64,000 nucleotides of DNA from Aliiroseovarius marinus. GTDB lineage: Bacteria > Pseudomonadota > Alphaproteobacteria > Rhodobacterales > Rhodobacteraceae. Shown one piece after another: positions 18,234 to 28,276 of the stretch. Each line of letters begins with the position of its first letter. Position 1 is the stretch's first letter. The stretch covers positions 124,001 to 188,000 of the forward strand of contig NZ_SAIT01000003.1 of the NCBI RefSeq assembly GCF_004360145.1. The letters are read 5' to 3'. The position numbers and the translations under genes were made by a program. The notes under the pieces were generated by a model that made no database searches, was not told where the DNA came from, and saw nothing but the letters and a program-made list of their open reading frames with translations.

Positions 18234-20621
18234 GTGCACTCACTTGCCTTCACGTCGCACCCCCTTGCTCTTGTTGCGTTGCGCCTTGCGCCTAGAACAT
18301 TGCTGTTGATGGTGATCGGCGCCGCGTTTTTGGGGGCAGCTTGGATGGCAGCGTCGCCTCAGGTCGAACTAGGGCTGACTCTGACCGGTTTGGCTTTCGT
18401 AAGTTTGGCCATGCTCATCGGTGGTCTTTATCTGTTTCAAAAATGGCGGCGCGGGCGGCTGGCATCCACTTTGTCGGGCCTGTTTGAAAATGACACCACC
18501 GCGGCCTTTCTGACGGATGGTGATGGCGCGGTCATCTATCGCAACGCCGCAGCACGCGATCTGTTCGAGGGCGCATCCGACAACGCGCTGTCGATGCAAC
18601 TGGCGGATTACTATGCGGCTCCGGCCTCGGTTCTTTATGGATTGCAGGGCCGCGCGCAGGCTTTGGGGCACGCAACGGAAGAGGTCAACACCGCGCGCGG
18701 GCGCATACGCGTTCAGATCCACCTTGTCGAAGAGAATGGGTTCCTCTGGCAGTTAGAGCAGTATTCATTGCGGGATACAGGTGTGCGTGGCGGCGAGCAT
18801 ATTGGACTGCCGATGATGACCGCATCGAAAACCGGAACCATCCTGTTCATGAACGATGCCGCACGCAATCTGCTGGGTGGGCGCGAAACCACGTTGGACC
18901 GGATCTTCACTGAGTTCCCCATACAGCCGGGTACGATTATGCAAGTGTCTGGTCGCGGCGGACCGGTACCTGCCTTGGTCTGCGAACTGCCGACCTCGGC
19001 TGGACGGCGTGAAATCTATCTGTTGCCGCCAAGCTCGGCGCCCGAGCTGTCGGCAGATGAGTGGGCCTTTATCGACGGGCTTCCGGTTCCACTGTTGAAG
19101 CTCGACATCGGTGGGCGCATCACCATGGCCAACCGCCGTGCTCGCGATCTTCTGGGGGACAGTGATGCGATTGGATCCCTGATGGCGGATCAGGTTGAGG
19201 GGCTGGGCCGCCCCGTGTCCGAATGGCTGCGCGAGGCCCATGCTGGTCGGCATCTTGGCCGATCCGAGATTGTCCGCGCGACTCGCACGGATGAAGACGT
19301 CTTTATCCAGATTTCTCTGGCGCAGATCAGCGAAGAAAACAGCACAGCCCTTGTGGCGGTGCTGCAGGATGCGACCGAGCTGAAGTCGCTGGAAGCCCAG
19401 TTCGTGCAAAGCCAGAAGATGGAGGCGATCGGCCAGCTGGCTGGCGGTGTTGCCCATGATTTCAATAACTTGCTGACCGCGATCTCTGGACATTGCGATC
19501 TTTTGATGATGGGACGGGATGAACAGGACCCGGCCTATTCCGATCTGTCTCAGATCATTCAGAACGCCAACCGCGCCGCCGCGCTGGTGAGGCAACTTCT
19601 GGCATTCTCGCGCAAGCAGACCTTGCGGCCCGAAAAGCTTCTGCTGACAGACTCGCTTGCGGATCTGACCCATCTTCTGAACCGTCTGGTGGGCGAAAAG
19701 ATCTCGCTCCAACTGGATCATGATGCCGAGCTTATGCCCATTCGTGCAGACCGGCGGCAGCTGGATCAGGTGATCATGAACCTCGTGGTGAACGCACGCG
19801 ATGCAATGCAGGACGGCGGCACGATCCGCGTCGAAACGCGCAATGTGTTCTTGGAAGCAGCCCTGCAACGCGATCGCGCCAGTGTACCGCCCGGCGACTA
19901 CGTTGCCATCCGTGTAATTGACGAGGGCACGGGGATTCCGGCAGACAAAATGGGCAAAATTTTCGAGCCGTTTTTTACCACCAAGAAAGCGGGCAAGGGT
20001 ACCGGGCTTGGTCTGTCGATGGCCTATGGCATCGTCAAGCAGATGGGCGGATACATCTTCGTCGACTCGCTGCCGGGGCAGGGCACGACGTTCACGCTGT
20101 ACTTCCCGGTGAGCCGGGAAATCGACCTGCCGGAAGACGAGCCAGACGCGGAGGCGGCGGATCAGCCTCCTATGTTGGATGCGCCGCTGCCTGAGCTTGA
20201 TATCGTCCTCGACAGCTCTGCAGTGACCCATCAGCCAGCGCAATCGGACGACGAAGCCGGAGGTGTTGTCCTGCTGGTCGAGGATGAAGCCCCGGTCCGG
20301 GCCTTTGCGTCGCGTGCGCTTCGTATGCGTGGGTTTACCGTACTTGAGGCTGACTGCGCCGAGCAAGCCTTGCAGGTGCTTGAGGACACTGCGCTCAATG
20401 TAGATGTGTTTGTCACGGATGTAATTATGCCCGGAATGGACGGCCCGACTTGGGTGGCGCAGGCGCTTGAAGATCGCCCCGGGGTGCGGGTGGTCTTCAT
20501 GTCTGGATATGCCGAGGATTCGGTGGCCGACCATCAGGCCCGCATTCCAAACTCGGTCTTTCTGCCAAAGCCGTTCTCTTTGACGGATTTGACTGCCACC
20601 GTAAATGATCAGATCCATTGA
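18234..20621 (+). CDS. cckA: CckA-type hybrid sensor histidine kinase
   Basis: A 795-residue hybrid kinase. Two membrane segments lie near residues 20-42 and 46-68, followed by two PAS-like domains (about 80-190 and 280-385). The HisKA domain carries His408 in [13 protein letters not shown]. The HATPase has its N, G1 and G2 boxes ([28 protein letters not shown]). The C-terminal receiver has phospho-acceptor Asp729 in [12 protein letters not shown]. This is the layout of CckA, which phosphorylates CtrA through ChpT. In roseobacters that relay governs motility, gene transfer agent production and cell-cycle traits. It starts at GTG with AGAAGGA upstream. ChpT and CtrA are not in this window. Confidence 0.9.
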   Translation: MHSLAFTSHPLALVALRLAPRTLLLMVIGAAFLGAAWMAASPQVELGLTLTGLAFVSLAMLIGGLYLFQKWRRGRLASTLSGLFENDTTAAFLTDGDGAVIYRNAAARDLFEGASDNALSMQLADYYAAPASVLYGLQGRAQALGHATEEVNTARGRIRVQIHLVEENGFLWQLEQYSLRDTGVRGGEHIGLPMMTASKTGTILFMNDAARNLLGGRETTLDRIFTEFPIQPGTIMQVSGRGGPVPALVCELPTSAGRREIYLLPPSSAPELSADEWAFIDGLPVPLLKLDIGGRITMANRRARDLLGDSDAIGSLMADQVEGLGRPVSEWLREAHAGRHLGRSEIVRATRTDEDVFIQISLAQISEENSTALVAVLQDATELKSLEAQFVQSQKMEAIGQLAGGVAHDFNNLLTAISGHCDLLMMGRDEQDPAYSDLSQIIQNANRAAALVRQLLAFSRKQTLRPEKLLLTDSLADLTHLLNRLVGEKISLQLDHDAELMPIRADRRQLDQVIMNLVVNARDAMQDGGTIRVETRNVFLEAALQRDRASVPPGDYVAIRVIDEGTGIPADKMGKIFEPFFTTKKAGKGTGLGLSMAYGIVKQMGGYIFVDSLPGQGTTFTLYFPVSREIDLPEDEPDAEAADQPPMLDAPLPELDIVLDSSAVTHQPAQSDDEAGGVVLLVEDEAPVRAFASRALRMRGFTVLEADCAEQALQVLEDTALNVDVFVTDVIMPGMDGPTWVAQALEDRPGVRVVFMSGYAEDSVADHQARIPNSVFLPKPFSLTDLTATVNDQIH

Positions 20622-20778
20622 GAGCCCCTGAGGAACACATCATCTGCGTGTGGTATGCGTCTTATCCTGTTGAATAGAAAAATAAATATTAACAAATGAT
20701 GCCCCTGTGAAGAAATCTATCTGGCGTTAAGAACTTGGTTACTCTTCGATCGTAGGCTCACGAATAGGAAAACTTTAC

Positions 20779-20807
20779 TTGAATTGTTCCTTTTTTGTAC
20801 TCATACA
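20779..20807 (+). promoter_or_regulatory. Candidate recA promoter
   Basis: TTGAAT at 20779 and CATACA at 20802, spaced by 17 bases, form a plausible -35/-10 pair about 75 bases before recA. The spacer itself is a near-match SOS box (GTTC-N7-GTAC), as expected if LexA blocks RNA polymerase. Confidence 0.45.
20786..20800 (+). promoter_or_regulatory. Degenerate SOS box in the recA promoter spacer
   Basis: GTTCCTTTTTTGTAC differs by one base from the alphaproteobacterial LexA motif GTTC-N7-GTTC. It lies between the putative -35 and -10. Confidence 0.4.
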
Positions 20808-20815
20808 GAAAAAGA

Positions 20816-20830
20816 GAACAAGACAGGAAC
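20816..20830 (+). promoter_or_regulatory. LexA (SOS) box upstream of recA
   Basis: GAACAAGACAGGAAC is a perfect GAAC-N7-GAAC, the direct-repeat LexA operator known in Rhodobacter and other alphaproteobacteria. It lies 51 bases before the recA start, just after the putative promoter. Confidence 0.8.
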
Positions 20831-20881
20831 AATCCTGTGATTGCCGCATGCAGGCGGGTGTGGAATAAGTGAGGGCAAGAG

Positions 20882-21958
20882 ATGGCAACAGCGGATATTT
20901 TTCAGATGAAGAAAGACAGCGACAAGCAAAAAGCGCTCGATAGCGCGCTGGCTCAGATCGAACGTCAGTTCGGCAAGGGCTCGATCATGAAACTTGGCGC
21001 GGACAATCCGGTGGCCGAGATTGAAAGCACCTCGACCGGGTCGCTGGGGCTGGACATTGCACTGGGGATTGGCGGTCTGCCAAAGGGCCGGATCGTGGAA
21101 ATCTATGGCCCGGAAAGCTCGGGCAAGACGACGCTGACGCTGCATTGTGTTGCCGAAGAGCAGAAAAAGGGTGGCGTGTGTGCGTTTGTGGATGCGGAAC
21201 ACGCGCTGGATCCGCTTTACGCCAAGAAACTGGGCGTTGATCTGGACGAGCTGCTGATTTCGCAGCCGGACACCGGTGAACAGGCGCTGGAAATCGTGGA
21301 CACGCTGGTGCGTTCGGGCGCGGTGAACATGGTTGTGGTCGACTCGGTTGCCGCCTTGACGCCGAAATCCGAGCTGGAAGGCGATATGGGCGACAGCAAT
21401 GTTGGTGTTCAGGCCCGTTTGATGAGCCAAGCCATGCGTAAACTGACCTCGTCGATTGCGCGCTCGAACTGCATGGTGATCTTCATCAACCAGATCCGTA
21501 TGAAAATTGGCGTGATGTTCGGCAGCCCCGAAACCACCACCGGCGGCAACGCGCTGAAATTCTACAGCTCGGTTCGTCTGGACATCCGCCGCATTGGTGC
21601 GATCAAGGACCGTGACGAAGTGGTCGGCAACGCCACCCGCGTGAAGGTCGTGAAGAACAAGGTGGCGCCCCCGTTCAAACAGGTTGAATTCGACATCATG
21701 TATGGCGAAGGCATCTCGAAAATGGGTGAACTTCTGGACCTTGGCGTAAAGGCCGGCGTGGTCGAGAAATCCGGCGCCTGGTTCAGCTATGGGGATGAAC
21801 GGATCGGGCAGGGGCGTGAGAACGCCAAGAATTACCTGCGTGAACACAAACGCACCGCGCTTGAGATCGAAGACAAGATCCGCGCAGCCCATGGTCTGGA
21901 TTTCGACATGCCCGAACATGAAAAGGGCGAGGATGATGACGGGCTGCTTGAGGCCTAA
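20882..21958 (+). CDS. recA: Recombinase RecA
   Basis: RecA drives strand exchange in homologous recombination and, on single-stranded DNA, stimulates LexA self-cleavage. The 358-residue protein shows Walker A ([12 protein letters not shown]), Walker B ([12 protein letters not shown]), the MAW-type loop and the [12 protein letters not shown] stretch. It ends in an acidic tail ([12 protein letters not shown]) typical of RecA. An SOS box and candidate promoter lie upstream and a strong terminator lies just downstream, so it is probably monocistronic. Confidence 0.99.
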   Translation: MATADIFQMKKDSDKQKALDSALAQIERQFGKGSIMKLGADNPVAEIESTSTGSLGLDIALGIGGLPKGRIVEIYGPESSGKTTLTLHCVAEEQKKGGVCAFVDAEHALDPLYAKKLGVDLDELLISQPDTGEQALEIVDTLVRSGAVNMVVVDSVAALTPKSELEGDMGDSNVGVQARLMSQAMRKLTSSIARSNCMVIFINQIRMKIGVMFGSPETTTGGNALKFYSSVRLDIRRIGAIKDRDEVVGNATRVKVVKNKVAPPFKQVEFDIMYGEGISKMGELLDLGVKAGVVEKSGAWFSYGDERIGQGRENAKNYLREHKRTALEIEDKIRAAHGLDFDMPEHEKGEDDDGLLEA

Positions 21959-21978
21959 TTCCCCCCGATAATTTGATC

Positions 21979-22008
21979 AAAGGACTGGCCCCGGCCGGTC
22001 CTTTTTTC
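21979..22008 (+). terminator. recA rho-independent terminator
   Basis: A 12-base stem (AAAGGACTGGCC/GGCCGGTCCTTT, one G-T pair) with a two-base loop is followed by a T-run, starting about 20 bases after the recA stop. Confidence 0.9.
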
Positions 22009-22096
22009 TTTGTGCTTACTGAAGATGCGACACGCAGTGGACAGCACGCGCGCGCAAGGGTAAACGAAACCGACAGCGCATAAGAGACGAGACAAA

Positions 22097-24742
22097 ATGG
22101 CCAGCCTCAACGATATCCGTTCGACTTTTCTGAACTATTTTGAACGCGAAGGGCACACGATCGTGGACAGCTCTCCGCTGGTGCCGCGTAATGACCCGAC
22201 GCTGATGTTCGTGAACTCGGGCATGGTGCAGTTCAAGAACCTCTTCACCGGAGTGGAAAAACGCGACTATGTTCGTGCGACGACGGCGCAGAAATGTGTG
22301 CGCGCGGGCGGCAAGCACAACGATCTGGACAATGTGGGCTACACGGCGCGTCACCACACGTTCTTCGAGATGCTGGGGAACTTCAGCTTTGGGGATTACT
22401 TCAAGAAAGAGGCCATTCCCTTTGCTTGGAACCTGATCACCAAGGAATTTGGCATTCCGAAGGAACGTCTTTACGTCACCGTGTATCACACGGATGACGA
22501 AGCGTTTGATATCTGGAAAAGCCTCGGCGTGCCCGAGGATCGGATCATCCGCATCGCAACCTCGGACAATTTCTGGCAGATGGGGCCGACCGGGCCCTGT
22601 GGTCCCTGCACCGAGATCTTCTATGATCACGGCGAACACATCTGGGGTGGCCCTCCCGGTTCGCCCGAGGAAGACGGCGACCGTTTCATCGAGATCTGGA
22701 ACATCGTGTTCATGCAGAACGAGCAGTTCGAAGACGGCTCAATGATTGATCTGGACATGCAGTCGATCGACACGGGCATGGGGCTGGAACGTATTGGCGC
22801 ACTGCTTCAAGGCAGCCATGACAACTATGACACCGATCTGTTCAAGGCACTGATCGAGGCGTCCGCCCATGCGACCGGCGTTGATCCCTTTGGTGACAAG
22901 AACGTGCATCACCGCGTGATCGCGGACCACCTGCGGTCGACCTCGTTCCTGATTGCGGATGGCGTGATGCCGTCAAACGAAGGCCGTGGCTATGTGCTGC
23001 GTCGCATCATGCGCCGCGCTATGCGCCACGCGCATCTGCTAGGCGCAAAAGACCCGGTCATGCACCGTCTGGTGCCGGAACTGGTGGCCCAGATGGGGCA
23101 GGCCTATCCGGAACTCAGCCGCGGTCAGATGATGATCGAAGAGACGCTTTTGAACGAAGAAACCCGCTTCAAGAAGACGCTGGATCGTGGTCTGAAGCTG
23201 CTGGACGACGAAGTGTCGGGTCTGGCCGAGGGTGCAGACCTGCCGGGTGAAACCGCGTTCAAACTCTATGACACCTACGGATTCCCGTTGGACCTGACGC
23301 AGGATGCGCTGCGCGAAAAAGGTCTGGGCGTGGATCAGCCGGGCTTTGACGCCGCGATGGAAGAGCAGAAGGCGCGCGCGCGCGCCGCTTGGTCTGGTTC
23401 GGGCGAAGCCGCGGATGCAACCATCTGGTTCGATCTGGCCGAACAGAACGGCGTCACCGAGTTCCTTGGCTACGACACCGAACATGCCGAGGGTCAGGTT
23501 CTGGCGCTGGTCCAGGATGGCGCGATTGTTGACAGCGTAAAGGCTGGTGACGAGGTGCAAATCGTGGTGAACCAGACGCCCTTCTACGCCGAAAGCGGTG
23601 GTCAGGTGGGCGACACCGGCCTGATCCGCACCGAAAGCGGCTCGGCCCATGTGACCGACACCAAGAAAGTCGCGGATGTGTTCATCCACGTGGCCAAGAT
23701 CGACGAGGGTGAGATCAGCAAAGGGCAGGGCGCAGAACTGGCCGTGGATCACCTGCGCCGCACCGCCATTCGCGCCAACCACTCGGCCACGCACCTGCTG
23801 CACGAGGCGCTGCGCAACGAGCTGGGCGAGCATGTCGCACAGCGCGGGTCGCTGAATGCCGACGACCGTCTGCGCTTTGACTTCAGCCACAACAAGGCCG
23901 TCACCCCGCAGGAACTGGGCAACATTGCCCGCGAGGTGAACACCTATATTCGCCAAAACACGCCGGTTGAGACCCGGATCATGACGCCGGACGACGCGCG
24001 TGACATGGGCGCGCAGGCGCTCTTTGGCGAGAAGTATGGCGACGAGGTGCGCGTGGTCTCGATGGGCCATGCGGCAACCGGCAAGGGCACGACAGGCGAG
24101 ACCTATTCGATCGAGCTTTGCGGCGGTACTCACGTCAAACAGACCGGTGACATCGGCATCTGCGTGATCCTGTCGGAAGGTGCGTCTGCGGCGGGCATTC
24201 GCCGGATCGAGGCGCTGACCGGCAAAGCCGCTGTGGCGCATATCGAAGCGGAAGCGGCGCGTGGGGCTGAACTGCAGGGCATGTTGAAAGCCAAGCCCGA
24301 GCAAGTCGTCGACCGCGTGAAAGGCCTGATGGACGAACGCAAAGCATTGCAGGCCGAGATTTCAAACCTGAAGCGCGAGCTGGCCAAGGCGGCTGGCGCA
24401 GGTGCGGAAGCGAAAGAGATCAACGGCGTGAAATTCCTGGCCATGTCGATTTCCGGCGTGGGCGGCAAAGACCTGCAAGCCCTTGTGAATGAACAGAAAG
24501 ATGCGCTGGGATCCGGCGCTGTTCTGATCATCTCGGACAATGACGGTAAGGTGGCTGTGGCCGCTGGCGTGACCTCGGATCTGACTGACAATCTGTCGGC
24601 GGTGGATCTGGTGAAGGCCGCTGTTCCCGAACTGGGCGGCAAGGGCGGCGGTGGCCGTCCCGAGCTGGCGCAGGGCGGTGGTGCGGACGCATCGAAAGCA
24701 GCGGAAGCGATTGCCGCAGCCGAGGCGGCTATCGCAGGCTAA
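22097..24742 (+). CDS. alaS: Alanyl-tRNA synthetase
   Basis: AlaS charges tRNA-Ala and clears mischarged Ser/Gly. The 881-residue length is usual. The class II catalytic core occupies residues 1 to about 240 (opening [15 protein letters not shown], then [18 protein letters not shown]). The tRNA-recognition domain follows. The editing domain has its zinc motif HSATHLLH near residue 565 and the later [13 protein letters not shown]. The C-terminal domain with a coiled coil and a glycine-rich [16 protein letters not shown] completes the enzyme. A terminator follows 18 bases after the stop. Confidence 0.99.
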   Translation: MASLNDIRSTFLNYFEREGHTIVDSSPLVPRNDPTLMFVNSGMVQFKNLFTGVEKRDYVRATTAQKCVRAGGKHNDLDNVGYTARHHTFFEMLGNFSFGDYFKKEAIPFAWNLITKEFGIPKERLYVTVYHTDDEAFDIWKSLGVPEDRIIRIATSDNFWQMGPTGPCGPCTEIFYDHGEHIWGGPPGSPEEDGDRFIEIWNIVFMQNEQFEDGSMIDLDMQSIDTGMGLERIGALLQGSHDNYDTDLFKALIEASAHATGVDPFGDKNVHHRVIADHLRSTSFLIADGVMPSNEGRGYVLRRIMRRAMRHAHLLGAKDPVMHRLVPELVAQMGQAYPELSRGQMMIEETLLNEETRFKKTLDRGLKLLDDEVSGLAEGADLPGETAFKLYDTYGFPLDLTQDALREKGLGVDQPGFDAAMEEQKARARAAWSGSGEAADATIWFDLAEQNGVTEFLGYDTEHAEGQVLALVQDGAIVDSVKAGDEVQIVVNQTPFYAESGGQVGDTGLIRTESGSAHVTDTKKVADVFIHVAKIDEGEISKGQGAELAVDHLRRTAIRANHSATHLLHEALRNELGEHVAQRGSLNADDRLRFDFSHNKAVTPQELGNIAREVNTYIRQNTPVETRIMTPDDARDMGAQALFGEKYGDEVRVVSMGHAATGKGTTGETYSIELCGGTHVKQTGDIGICVILSEGASAAGIRRIEALTGKAAVAHIEAEAARGAELQGMLKAKPEQVVDRVKGLMDERKALQAEISNLKRELAKAAGAGAEAKEINGVKFLAMSISGVGGKDLQALVNEQKDALGSGAVLIISDNDGKVAVAAGVTSDLTDNLSAVDLVKAAVPELGGKGGGGRPELAQGGGADASKAAEAIAAAEAAIAG

Positions 24743-24760
24743 ACCACCCTTTTCAAACAC

Positions 24761-24800
24761 AAAAAGGCCGCGTATCGTTCCCCCGATACGCGGCTTTTTC
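24761..24800 (+). terminator. alaS rho-independent terminator
   Basis: A long stem, CCGCGTATCG pairing with CGATACGCGG, is flanked by A5 and T5 runs and ends in TTTTTCGTT. The A/T flanks make it potentially bidirectional. Confidence 0.9.
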
Positions 24801-24816
24801 GTTAAGGAGACCCCAC

Positions 24817-25104
24817 ATGCCCGCCCTTTGGATTGCTCACGTCACTGTCACGGATGAAGAGGCATATGGTAAATATGCCAAGCTGGCCGGTCCCGCCGCT
24901 GCGAAACACGGCGGCAGGTTCATCGCCCGAGGTGGCCGCTACGTGCAGCTCGAAGGCAAAGACCGTCCGCGCAACGTGGTGGCCAAGTTCGACAGCGTTG
25001 AAGCGGCCGAGGCCTGCTATCACTCGCCCGAATACCAAGAAGCGCTCAGCCACGCCCGCAACGCCTCAGAACGCGAGTTGCTGATCGTCGAGACGGATGA
25101 GTAA
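24817..25104 (+). CDS. DUF1330 small dimeric protein
   Basis: A 95-residue protein of the DUF1330 family (dimeric alpha/beta barrel fold). The family pattern is seen as YGKYAKLAGPAAAKHGGRFI, a conserved RGG turn, and ARNASERELLIVE at the end with SPEYQEAL before it. Members are of unknown enzymatic role. It starts 17 bases after the alaS terminator, with AAGGAG eight bases before the ATG, so it must have its own promoter or rely on read-through. Confidence 0.88.
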   Translation: MPALWIAHVTVTDEEAYGKYAKLAGPAAAKHGGRFIARGGRYVQLEGKDRPRNVVAKFDSVEAAEACYHSPEYQEALSHARNASERELLIVETDE

Positions 25105-25130
25105 ACTCGCTTAACGTATTGATGTAAAAG

Positions 25131-25156
25131 AAAAGGGGCCTTGCGGCCCCTTCCTT
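25131..25156. terminator. Bidirectional terminator between DUF1330 and bipA
   Basis: AAGGGGCC and GGCCCCTT pair around a TTGC loop, with A-rich sequence on the left and T-rich on the right. It lies between two convergent genes and abuts the bipA stop. Confidence 0.8.
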
Positions 25157-26979
25157 TATTGCTGTGCAGCTTTCGCCATCCGCTTTCGTTCATGCGGGTC
25201 CAGATAGCGTTTGCGCAGGCGCACGTTTTCCGGCGTCACCTCGACCAGCTCGTCATCGTTGATATAGGCGATGGCCTCTTCCAGCGACAGGGTGACGGGG
25301 GTCGTCAGGCGCACAGCTTCGTCCGAGCCCGAGGCACGCACGTTGGTCAGCTTCTTGCCTTTCAGCGGGTTTACTTCCAGATCGTTGTCGCGCGAATGCT
25401 CGCCGATGATCATGCCCTGATAGACATCTGCCTGCGCGCCGATGAACATCTTGCCGCGATCTTCCAGGTTCCACAGGGCGAAGGCGACCGACTGGCCGTT
25501 TTCCATCGAGATCAGAACGCCTGCACGACGGCCCGGGATCGGTCCTTTGTGAGGTGCCCAGCCGTGGAATACGCGGTTCAGCACGCCGGTGCCGCGCGTA
25601 TCGGTCAGGAACTCGCCGTGATAGCCGATCAGACCGCGCGACGGCACGTGGCCGATGATGCGGGTTTTGCCTGCGCCTGCGGGGCGCATCTCGACCAGTT
25701 CGCCTTTGCGGGCGCCGGTCAGTTTTTCAATCACCGCGCCCGAGTATTCGTCATCCACGTCGATGGTGACTTCCTCGATCGGTTCGACTTTCACGCCGTT
25801 TTCTTCACGCATGATGACCTGCGGACGCGAAATCGACAGCTCGAACCCTTCGCGGCGCATGTTCTCGATCAGAACGCCCATCTGAAGTTCGCCACGGCCC
25901 GAGACCTCGAAGGCCTCTCCGCCGGGGGTGTCTTCGATCTTGATGGCGACGTTCGATTCCGCTTCCTTCATAAGACGATCACGGATGACGCGCGACTGGA
26001 CTTTCTTGCCGTCACGACCAGCCAGCGGGCTGTCGTTGATGCCGAAGGTTACGGTGATGGTGGGCGGATCGATGGGTTGGGCGTCCAGCGGTTCGTCCAC
26101 GGCCAGCGCACAGATCGTGTCAGCAACGGTGGCTTTCGACATACCCGCGATCGAGACGATGTCGCCAGCCTGTGCTTCTTCGATATCCGCCTCTTCCAGA
26201 CCGCGGAAGGCGCGGATCTTGGTGACGCGGAACTGCTCGATCTTTTGGCCGATGCGGCTGAGGGCCTGCACCGTGGCACCCACTTTCAGCGTGCCGCTTT
26301 CAACACGGCCGGTCAGAATGCGGCCCACGAACGGGTCCGAGCCCAGCGTGGTGGCCAGCATGCGGAAATCATCGTCCTGACGCGCGATCTGCTTGGGGGC
26401 AGGGACGTGGTTGACGATCAGGTCAAACAGCGCGTGCAGGTCTTTGCGCGGCCCGTCCAGCTCGTGATCGGCCCAGCCCGAACGGCCCGAGGCGTACATG
26501 TGCGGGAAGTCCAGCTGGTCTTCATTGGCTTCAAGGCTGGCGAAGAGGTCAAAGCATTCGTCCAGCGCGCGGTCAGGCTCGGCGTCGGGCTTGTCCACTT
26601 TGTTCAGAACCACAATCGGACGCAGGCCCAGCGCCAGCGCTTTCGAAGTCACGAATTTGGTCTGCGGCATCGGACCTTCCGCGGCGTCCACCAGCAGGAC
26701 AACACCGTCGACCATCGACAGGATGCGCTCAACCTCGCCACCGAAGTCGGCGTGGCCGGGGGTGTCAACGATGTTGATCCGGGTGTTTTTCCATTCGACC
26801 GAAGTGGGCTTGGCGAAAATCGTGATGCCACGCTCGCGTTCGATGGCGTCGTTGTCCATGGCGCGCTCGGCCACGGCCTGGTTTTCCCGGAACGCGCCGG
26901 ATTGTTTCAGAAGCTCGTCAACAAGGGTCGTTTTGCCGTGGTCAACGTGTGCGATGATCGCAATATTGCGCAGGTCCAT
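25156..26979 (-). CDS. typA: Translational GTPase BipA/TypA
   Basis: BipA is a ribosome-associated GTPase of the EF-G type that helps late 50S assembly and stress adaptation. The 607-residue protein has G1 AHVDHGKTT (residue 10), G3 DTPGHADFGG, G4 NKVDKP and G5 TSKALAL. The EF-G-like domains follow, then the BipA-specific C-terminal domain (LTDTRGTGVLNR and RERKRYLDPHERKR-like basic end). The ATG at 26979 (MDLRNIAIIAHVDHG) has GAAGG eight bases upstream, and is preferred over an in-frame GTG at 26988 that overlaps this site. Confidence 0.98.
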   Translation of the reverse strand: MDLRNIAIIAHVDHGKTTLVDELLKQSGAFRENQAVAERAMDNDAIERERGITIFAKPTSVEWKNTRINIVDTPGHADFGGEVERILSMVDGVVLLVDAAEGPMPQTKFVTSKALALGLRPIVVLNKVDKPDAEPDRALDECFDLFASLEANEDQLDFPHMYASGRSGWADHELDGPRKDLHALFDLIVNHVPAPKQIARQDDDFRMLATTLGSDPFVGRILTGRVESGTLKVGATVQALSRIGQKIEQFRVTKIRAFRGLEEADIEEAQAGDIVSIAGMSKATVADTICALAVDEPLDAQPIDPPTITVTFGINDSPLAGRDGKKVQSRVIRDRLMKEAESNVAIKIEDTPGGEAFEVSGRGELQMGVLIENMRREGFELSISRPQVIMREENGVKVEPIEEVTIDVDDEYSGAVIEKLTGARKGELVEMRPAGAGKTRIIGHVPSRGLIGYHGEFLTDTRGTGVLNRVFHGWAPHKGPIPGRRAGVLISMENGQSVAFALWNLEDRGKMFIGAQADVYQGMIIGEHSRDNDLEVNPLKGKKLTNVRASGSDEAVRLTTPVTLSLEEAIAYINDDELVEVTPENVRLRKRYLDPHERKRMAKAAQQ

Positions 26980-27081
26980 AAGGGCCACCTTCGAAAGAAA
27001 AGGGATAAGTTAGGGCGCGCATAGCCCGGTTGGGGCGCGATTGCCAGTGGAAATGCGCGTAGGCGCGGGTATTTCGCCTGT

Positions 27082-27411
27082 TCAGTGCTGGGCCGACTGG
27101 GAAAACAGGTGGATGATCAGAATGCCGCCCAGGATCATCGACAGGCCCAGAAGGGCGGGCAGGTCCAATTTCTGGCCAAAGAGTGCATAGCCGATGGCGG
27201 CAATCAACACGATCCCAAGTCCCGACCAAATGGCATAAGCGACGCCCACGGCCATGTATTTCAGTGCCCAACCCAACAGAAAAAAGCTGATCCCATAGGC
27301 AACAACTACCGTCAGCGACGGCCCAAGCCGCGAGAATTGCTGGCTGGCCTGCAGGGCGGTGGTGCCGATGGTTTCGGCGATGACGGCGAGGATCAGGATC
27401 AGATAGGGCAT
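27082..27411 (-). CDS. SMR-family small multidrug/quaternary ammonium transporter
   Basis: A 109-residue protein with four predicted membrane helices, the usual SMR size. The membrane-embedded proton/substrate-coupling glutamate is Glu13 in AVIAETIGTTAL, equal to Glu14 of EmrE. WALKYMAVGVAYAIWSGLG is the typical helix 2-3 motif. SMR proteins work as antiparallel dimers that exchange protons for cationic drugs or guanidinium. Substrate cannot be deduced; an EmrE-like role is more likely than a Gdx role. The lrp gene lies just upstream on the same strand and might regulate it. Confidence 0.9.
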   Translation of the reverse strand: MPYLILILAVIAETIGTTALQASQQFSRLGPSLTVVVAYGISFFLLGWALKYMAVGVAYAIWSGLGIVLIAAIGYALFGQKLDLPALLGLSMILGGILIIHLFSQSAQH

Positions 27412-27467
27412 GGCTTTGCTTTCTGTTGCAGCGCCGTTCTAGATCGCCGATGTCGGGCTGTCAGGCC

Positions 27468-27926
27468 TTAAAGCGACAGTTCTGTCGTTTCTTTCAGCTC
27501 TTCCATGACGAAGCTGGCGGACACATCGCTCAGGTCCACTTTCTCGATCAGCCGCTGATAGAGCGCGTCATAATCCTGCACGTCATTAACCCGCGCGTGG
27601 ATCAGATAGTCCAGATCGCCGGTCATGCGATAGGCGCCCAGGATCTCGGGCATCAATTTCACGGCGCGGGCGAATTTTTTCAGCCAATCCGGGTCGTGGT
27701 TCGAGGTGCGGACCTGAATGAACACGGACAGGCCGAGGCCCAGTTTCTGCGGATCCAGAAGGGCGACGCGTTTGCGAATGATGCCGCTGTCCTGAAGAAT
27801 GCGCACGCGCCGCCAGCAGGCATTGCGCGACAGGCCCACCTTGGCGCCCAGCTCTTCAAGGCTTTGATCGGCGTCCTGTTGCAGGGCGCTCAGGATTTTG
27901 CGGTCAATTGTGTCAATGTCATTCAT
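27468..27926 (-). CDS. Lrp/AsnC-family transcriptional regulator
   Basis: A 152-residue Lrp-type regulator. The N-terminal winged HTH spans about residues 5-60 (LEELGAKVGLSRNACWRRV). The C-terminal RAM/AsnC ligand domain includes LGAYRMTGDLDYLIHARV, typical of amino-acid sensing family members. A perfect 17-base palindrome lies 22 bases upstream, suggesting self-regulation. The ligand is unknown. The adjacent SMR transporter gene (56 bases downstream) and the divergent DUF6356 gene are candidate targets. Confidence 0.92.
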   Translation of the reverse strand: MNDIDTIDRKILSALQQDADQSLEELGAKVGLSRNACWRRVRILQDSGIIRKRVALLDPQKLGLGLSVFIQVRTSNHDPDWLKKFARAVKLMPEILGAYRMTGDLDYLIHARVNDVQDYDALYQRLIEKVDLSDVSASFVMEELKETTELSL

Positions 27927-27948
27927 GAGTGTAGATTAGTGGGAAAAT

Positions 27949-27965
27949 TTCCCACAATCAATCGT
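27949..27965. promoter_or_regulatory. Perfect palindrome upstream of lrp
   Basis: GTGGGAAAATTTCCCAC is a perfect 8-1-8 inverted repeat between lrp and the divergent DUF6356 gene. Its place 22 bases before lrp makes an Lrp operator the simplest reading. Confidence 0.6.
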
Positions 27966-28036
27966 ATGTGGCGTGAGTTTGGGAACTCTGTGCAGTCCGA
28001 CCCCGTATGATGGTGTCACGCAACAGGAGACAGACC

Positions 28037-28243
28037 ATGATCAACCGCATTTTCATCGAGCACCCGCAATCCGTGGACGAGACCTATTTTCAGCACGCTC
28101 GATTTGCCGCCACGTTCAGCTTTTGGCTCTTTCTGGCAGCAGGCGCTGCGCTTATACATGCCCTTATTCCGGCCGCGTTCGAGAAAACGGCCAGCCGCAT
28201 TACCGCGCGGCTTTATGCAAAGACCCATAATCGCGGCCAATAA
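28037..28243 (+). CDS. DUF6356 small membrane protein
   Basis: A 68-residue protein with one or two hydrophobic stretches (about residues 23-45, AATFSFWLFLAAGAALIHAL). It begins MINRIFIEHPQSVDETYFQH and ends basic. This pattern fits DUF6356, seen in many alphaproteobacteria. The ATG at 28037 has AGGAG upstream; an in-frame ATG at 28007 would add ten residues but lacks a site. No function is known. Confidence 0.72.
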   Translation: MINRIFIEHPQSVDETYFQHARFAATFSFWLFLAAGAALIHALIPAAFEKTASRITARLYAKTHNRGQ

Positions 28244-28276
28244 GCCTGTCGGGTCAGAGTAAAGCAAGGGGGCAGC

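Noticed and set aside
25141-27024. 627-residue plus-strand frame opposite bipA
   Set aside because: Mirror of bipA codon bias; no domain in its translation.
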